A stretch of 60,962 bases of DNA, taken from contig JAFVAC010000033.1 of the NCBI GenBank assembly GCA_017476265.1, forward strand, positions 1 to 60,962, read 5' to 3'. The position numbers were made by a program, and so were the translations under genes. The DNA comes from Clostridia bacterium (GTDB taxonomy: Bacteria > Bacillota > Clostridia > Christensenellales > DTU072). The notes below the pieces were generated by a model. That model had not been told where the DNA came from. It saw only the letters and a program-made list of their open reading frames with translations, and made no database searches. The stretch's first letter is position 1; every line of letters starts with the position of its first letter. Shown piece by piece: positions 59,857 through 60,962 of this stretch.

Positions 59857-60774
59857 ATGCCATATAAGATCCCGGCTTTCAGCGACGTGTTTTTTGCCCC
59901 GGTTGCCGGGTACTCCGACGTCGGATTCCGCACGCTCTGCGCGCGCTACGGCGCGGGGCTCACCTTCACCGAAATGGTCAGCGCAAAAGCGTTGCACCAC
60001 AACAACGGCACCACCGAGTCGCTTCTCGTCGTTGGCAAAGAGGAGAGAGCCTGCGGCGTACAACTCTTCGGGCACGAAGCGGACATCATCGCCGAGGCGG
60101 TGGCAAGCGACCGACTGAAAAACTTTCCTATCATAGACATCAATATGGGCTGTCCCGTCCCCAAAATCGTCAACAACGGCGAGGGGAGCGCCCTGATGAA
60201 GACCCCCGAAAAGATTTACGAGATCGTCAAAGCGGCGGTGGACGCGGCGGGGAAAAGACCCGTCTCCGTCAAGATGCGCGCCGGATTTTTCGCCGGGGAA
60301 AAGAACGCCGTCGAGTGCGCTCTTGCCGCGCAGGAAGGAGGCGCGAGCATGGTCACCGTACACGGCAGGACGAGGGAGCAGTATTATGCCGGATCAGCCG
60401 ACCTCGGGATCATCGGCGAAGTAAAGTCCGCCCTCGATATCCCCGTCTGCGGCAACGGCGACGTGACCGATCGGACCTCCTATCTCAAGATGAAAGACAC
60501 CGGAGCGGGCTTTGTGATGGTGGCGAGAGCGGCGTTCGGTCGTCCCTATATCTTTGCCGAAATTTTGGAAAAACCATATGAATTTGACATAAAAGAAGCC
60601 ATTTTTGAGCATATCTCTTGGCTGTCCCATCTTCCCGAACGCGTCGTCGTCAATTCGATGAAAAAGCACGTTTCTTTTTACGTCAAGGGTAGACCCGGTC
60701 ACAAGAATCTGAAGACGGAAATATTCGCCGCCGAAAACATGGCGCAACTTCTTTGCGCGATCGAAAAGATATAG
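59857..60774 (+). CDS. dus: tRNA-dihydrouridine synthase
   Basis: The 305-residue flavoenzyme reduces uridines in the tRNA D loop. The FMN-barrel start FFAPVAGYSDVGFR, the catalytic Cys in INMGCPVPKIVNNGEGSALM, HGRTREQYYAGSAD and the GNGDV phosphate loop are all present. It resembles DusB but is somewhat shorter. The start is one base after the mazG stop, so it is the last gene of that operon. No terminator is seen before the terminal repeat. Confidence 0.94.
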   Translation: MPYKIPAFSDVFFAPVAGYSDVGFRTLCARYGAGLTFTEMVSAKALHHNNGTTESLLVVGKEERACGVQLFGHEADIIAEAVASDRLKNFPIIDINMGCPVPKIVNNGEGSALMKTPEKIYEIVKAAVDAAGKRPVSVKMRAGFFAGEKNAVECALAAQEGGASMVTVHGRTREQYYAGSADLGIIGEVKSALDIPVCGNGDVTDRTSYLKMKDTGAGFVMVARAAFGRPYIFAEILEKPYEFDIKEAIFEHISWLSHLPERVVVNSMKKHVSFYVKGRPGHKNLKTEIFAAENMAQLLCAIEKI

Positions 60775-60821
60775 CGGTCGGGCTCTTTCTTCCGTTTTTG
60801 CATACCTTTATGCGGTTTTAA

Positions 60822-60962
60822 TGTAGGTTTACAATACATTTGATACACATTTGAAATTGCTCATAAAAGAGCGGAGAAAGAGGGTCCCCGGCACCCCTCC
60901 CCCCGGGGAAGGGGCAAAATTGCAAAAAAAAGATAGGTGAAGAGCCACCTTTGTTGTATGAT
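60822..60962 (-). repeat. Right copy of 141-bp terminal inverted repeat
   Basis: Perfect reverse complement of 1-141. On the minus strand it holds the same inward-reading hairpin plus eight T. The 47 bp between dus and the repeat contain nothing I can identify. Confidence 0.95.

Noticed and set aside
1..60962. The terminal inverted repeats as telomere-like ends of a linear plasmid or phage
   Set aside because: The interior is core chromosome (uvrAB, rpsT, rny, asnA, ppa) and the exact 141-bp length points to an assembly break at a repeat.

Overview
The window reads as a chromosomal contig from an uncultured, endospore-lineage member of the Bacillota (Clostridia-like). GC is moderate, by eye in the mid-50s. 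Shine-Dalgarno sites are strong (GGAGG-type) and there are many clean sigma-A promoters, often with an extended TGn -10. The lineage call rests on a gpr spore protease divergent from rpsT, a spoVT-yabM-yabN(mazG)-like block, flotillin, RNase Y, asnA and a CCA-encoding tRNA-Gln. I cannot name a genus.

Layout. 1-141 is the left copy of a perfect 141-bp inverted repeat whose partner closes the window at 60822-60962. 192-3160: LysR regulator divergent from an SDR oxidoreductase and a flavodoxin, then a NUDIX hydrolase. 3290-9231: flotillin, an Lrp/AsnC regulator coupled to a class I/II aminotransferase, then an acyl-CoA synthetase with a TIM-barrel sugar isomerase. 9268-10623: a stand-alone Mrr-like nuclease with two predicted winged-helix repeats. 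10747-16156: a five-gene glycan cluster (DegT aminotransferase, initiating sugar transferase, two GT2 glycosyltransferases, Wzx flippase) with no polymerase visible. 16410-23822: one long transcription unit holding a GH2 glycosidase, two small tail-anchored proteins, uvrB and uvrA. 23955-27519: YjbQ, M29 aminopeptidase, PlsC with a zinc ribbon, a broken alpha/beta hydrolase and a ferredoxin. 27520-28017: a hairpin-rich repeat array and tRNA-Gln. 28045-34304: gpr, rpsT, LysR, cyclophilin, HAD phosphatase, a membrane protein and a KDPG aldolase fused to a VOC domain. 34327-40871: an FtsX-type ABC exporter with a terminator hairpin in its leader, an NlpC/P60 lipoprotein, and a degenerate PAP2 protein coupled to an AMP-dependent ligase. 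40933-44811: TetR and the feoA-feoA-feoB-Cys-rich peptide operon. 44930-45620: an AT-rich island holding a decayed XRE regulator. 45634-53690: amidohydrolase, two-component system, asnA, RNase Y, MscL, a repeat lipoprotein and a small membrane protein. 53743-53829 is a nested palindrome. 53930-60774: YhhN-like protein, pyrophosphatase, short ComEC, spoVT, YabM-like flippase, MazG and DusB.

Most genes are ordinary core or near-core functions in short operons ended by good intrinsic terminators. I found no CRISPR array, prophage, intact transposase or rRNA. The least explained parts are the contig-end inverted repeat, the hairpin array beside tRNA-Gln, the nested palindrome at 53.7 kb, the GH2-tail-anchored-uvrBA unit, the Mrr-like nuclease, and the attenuator-like leader of the ABC exporter. 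Coordinates of CDS include the stop codon. Functions are from motif recognition by eye; no database search was run.
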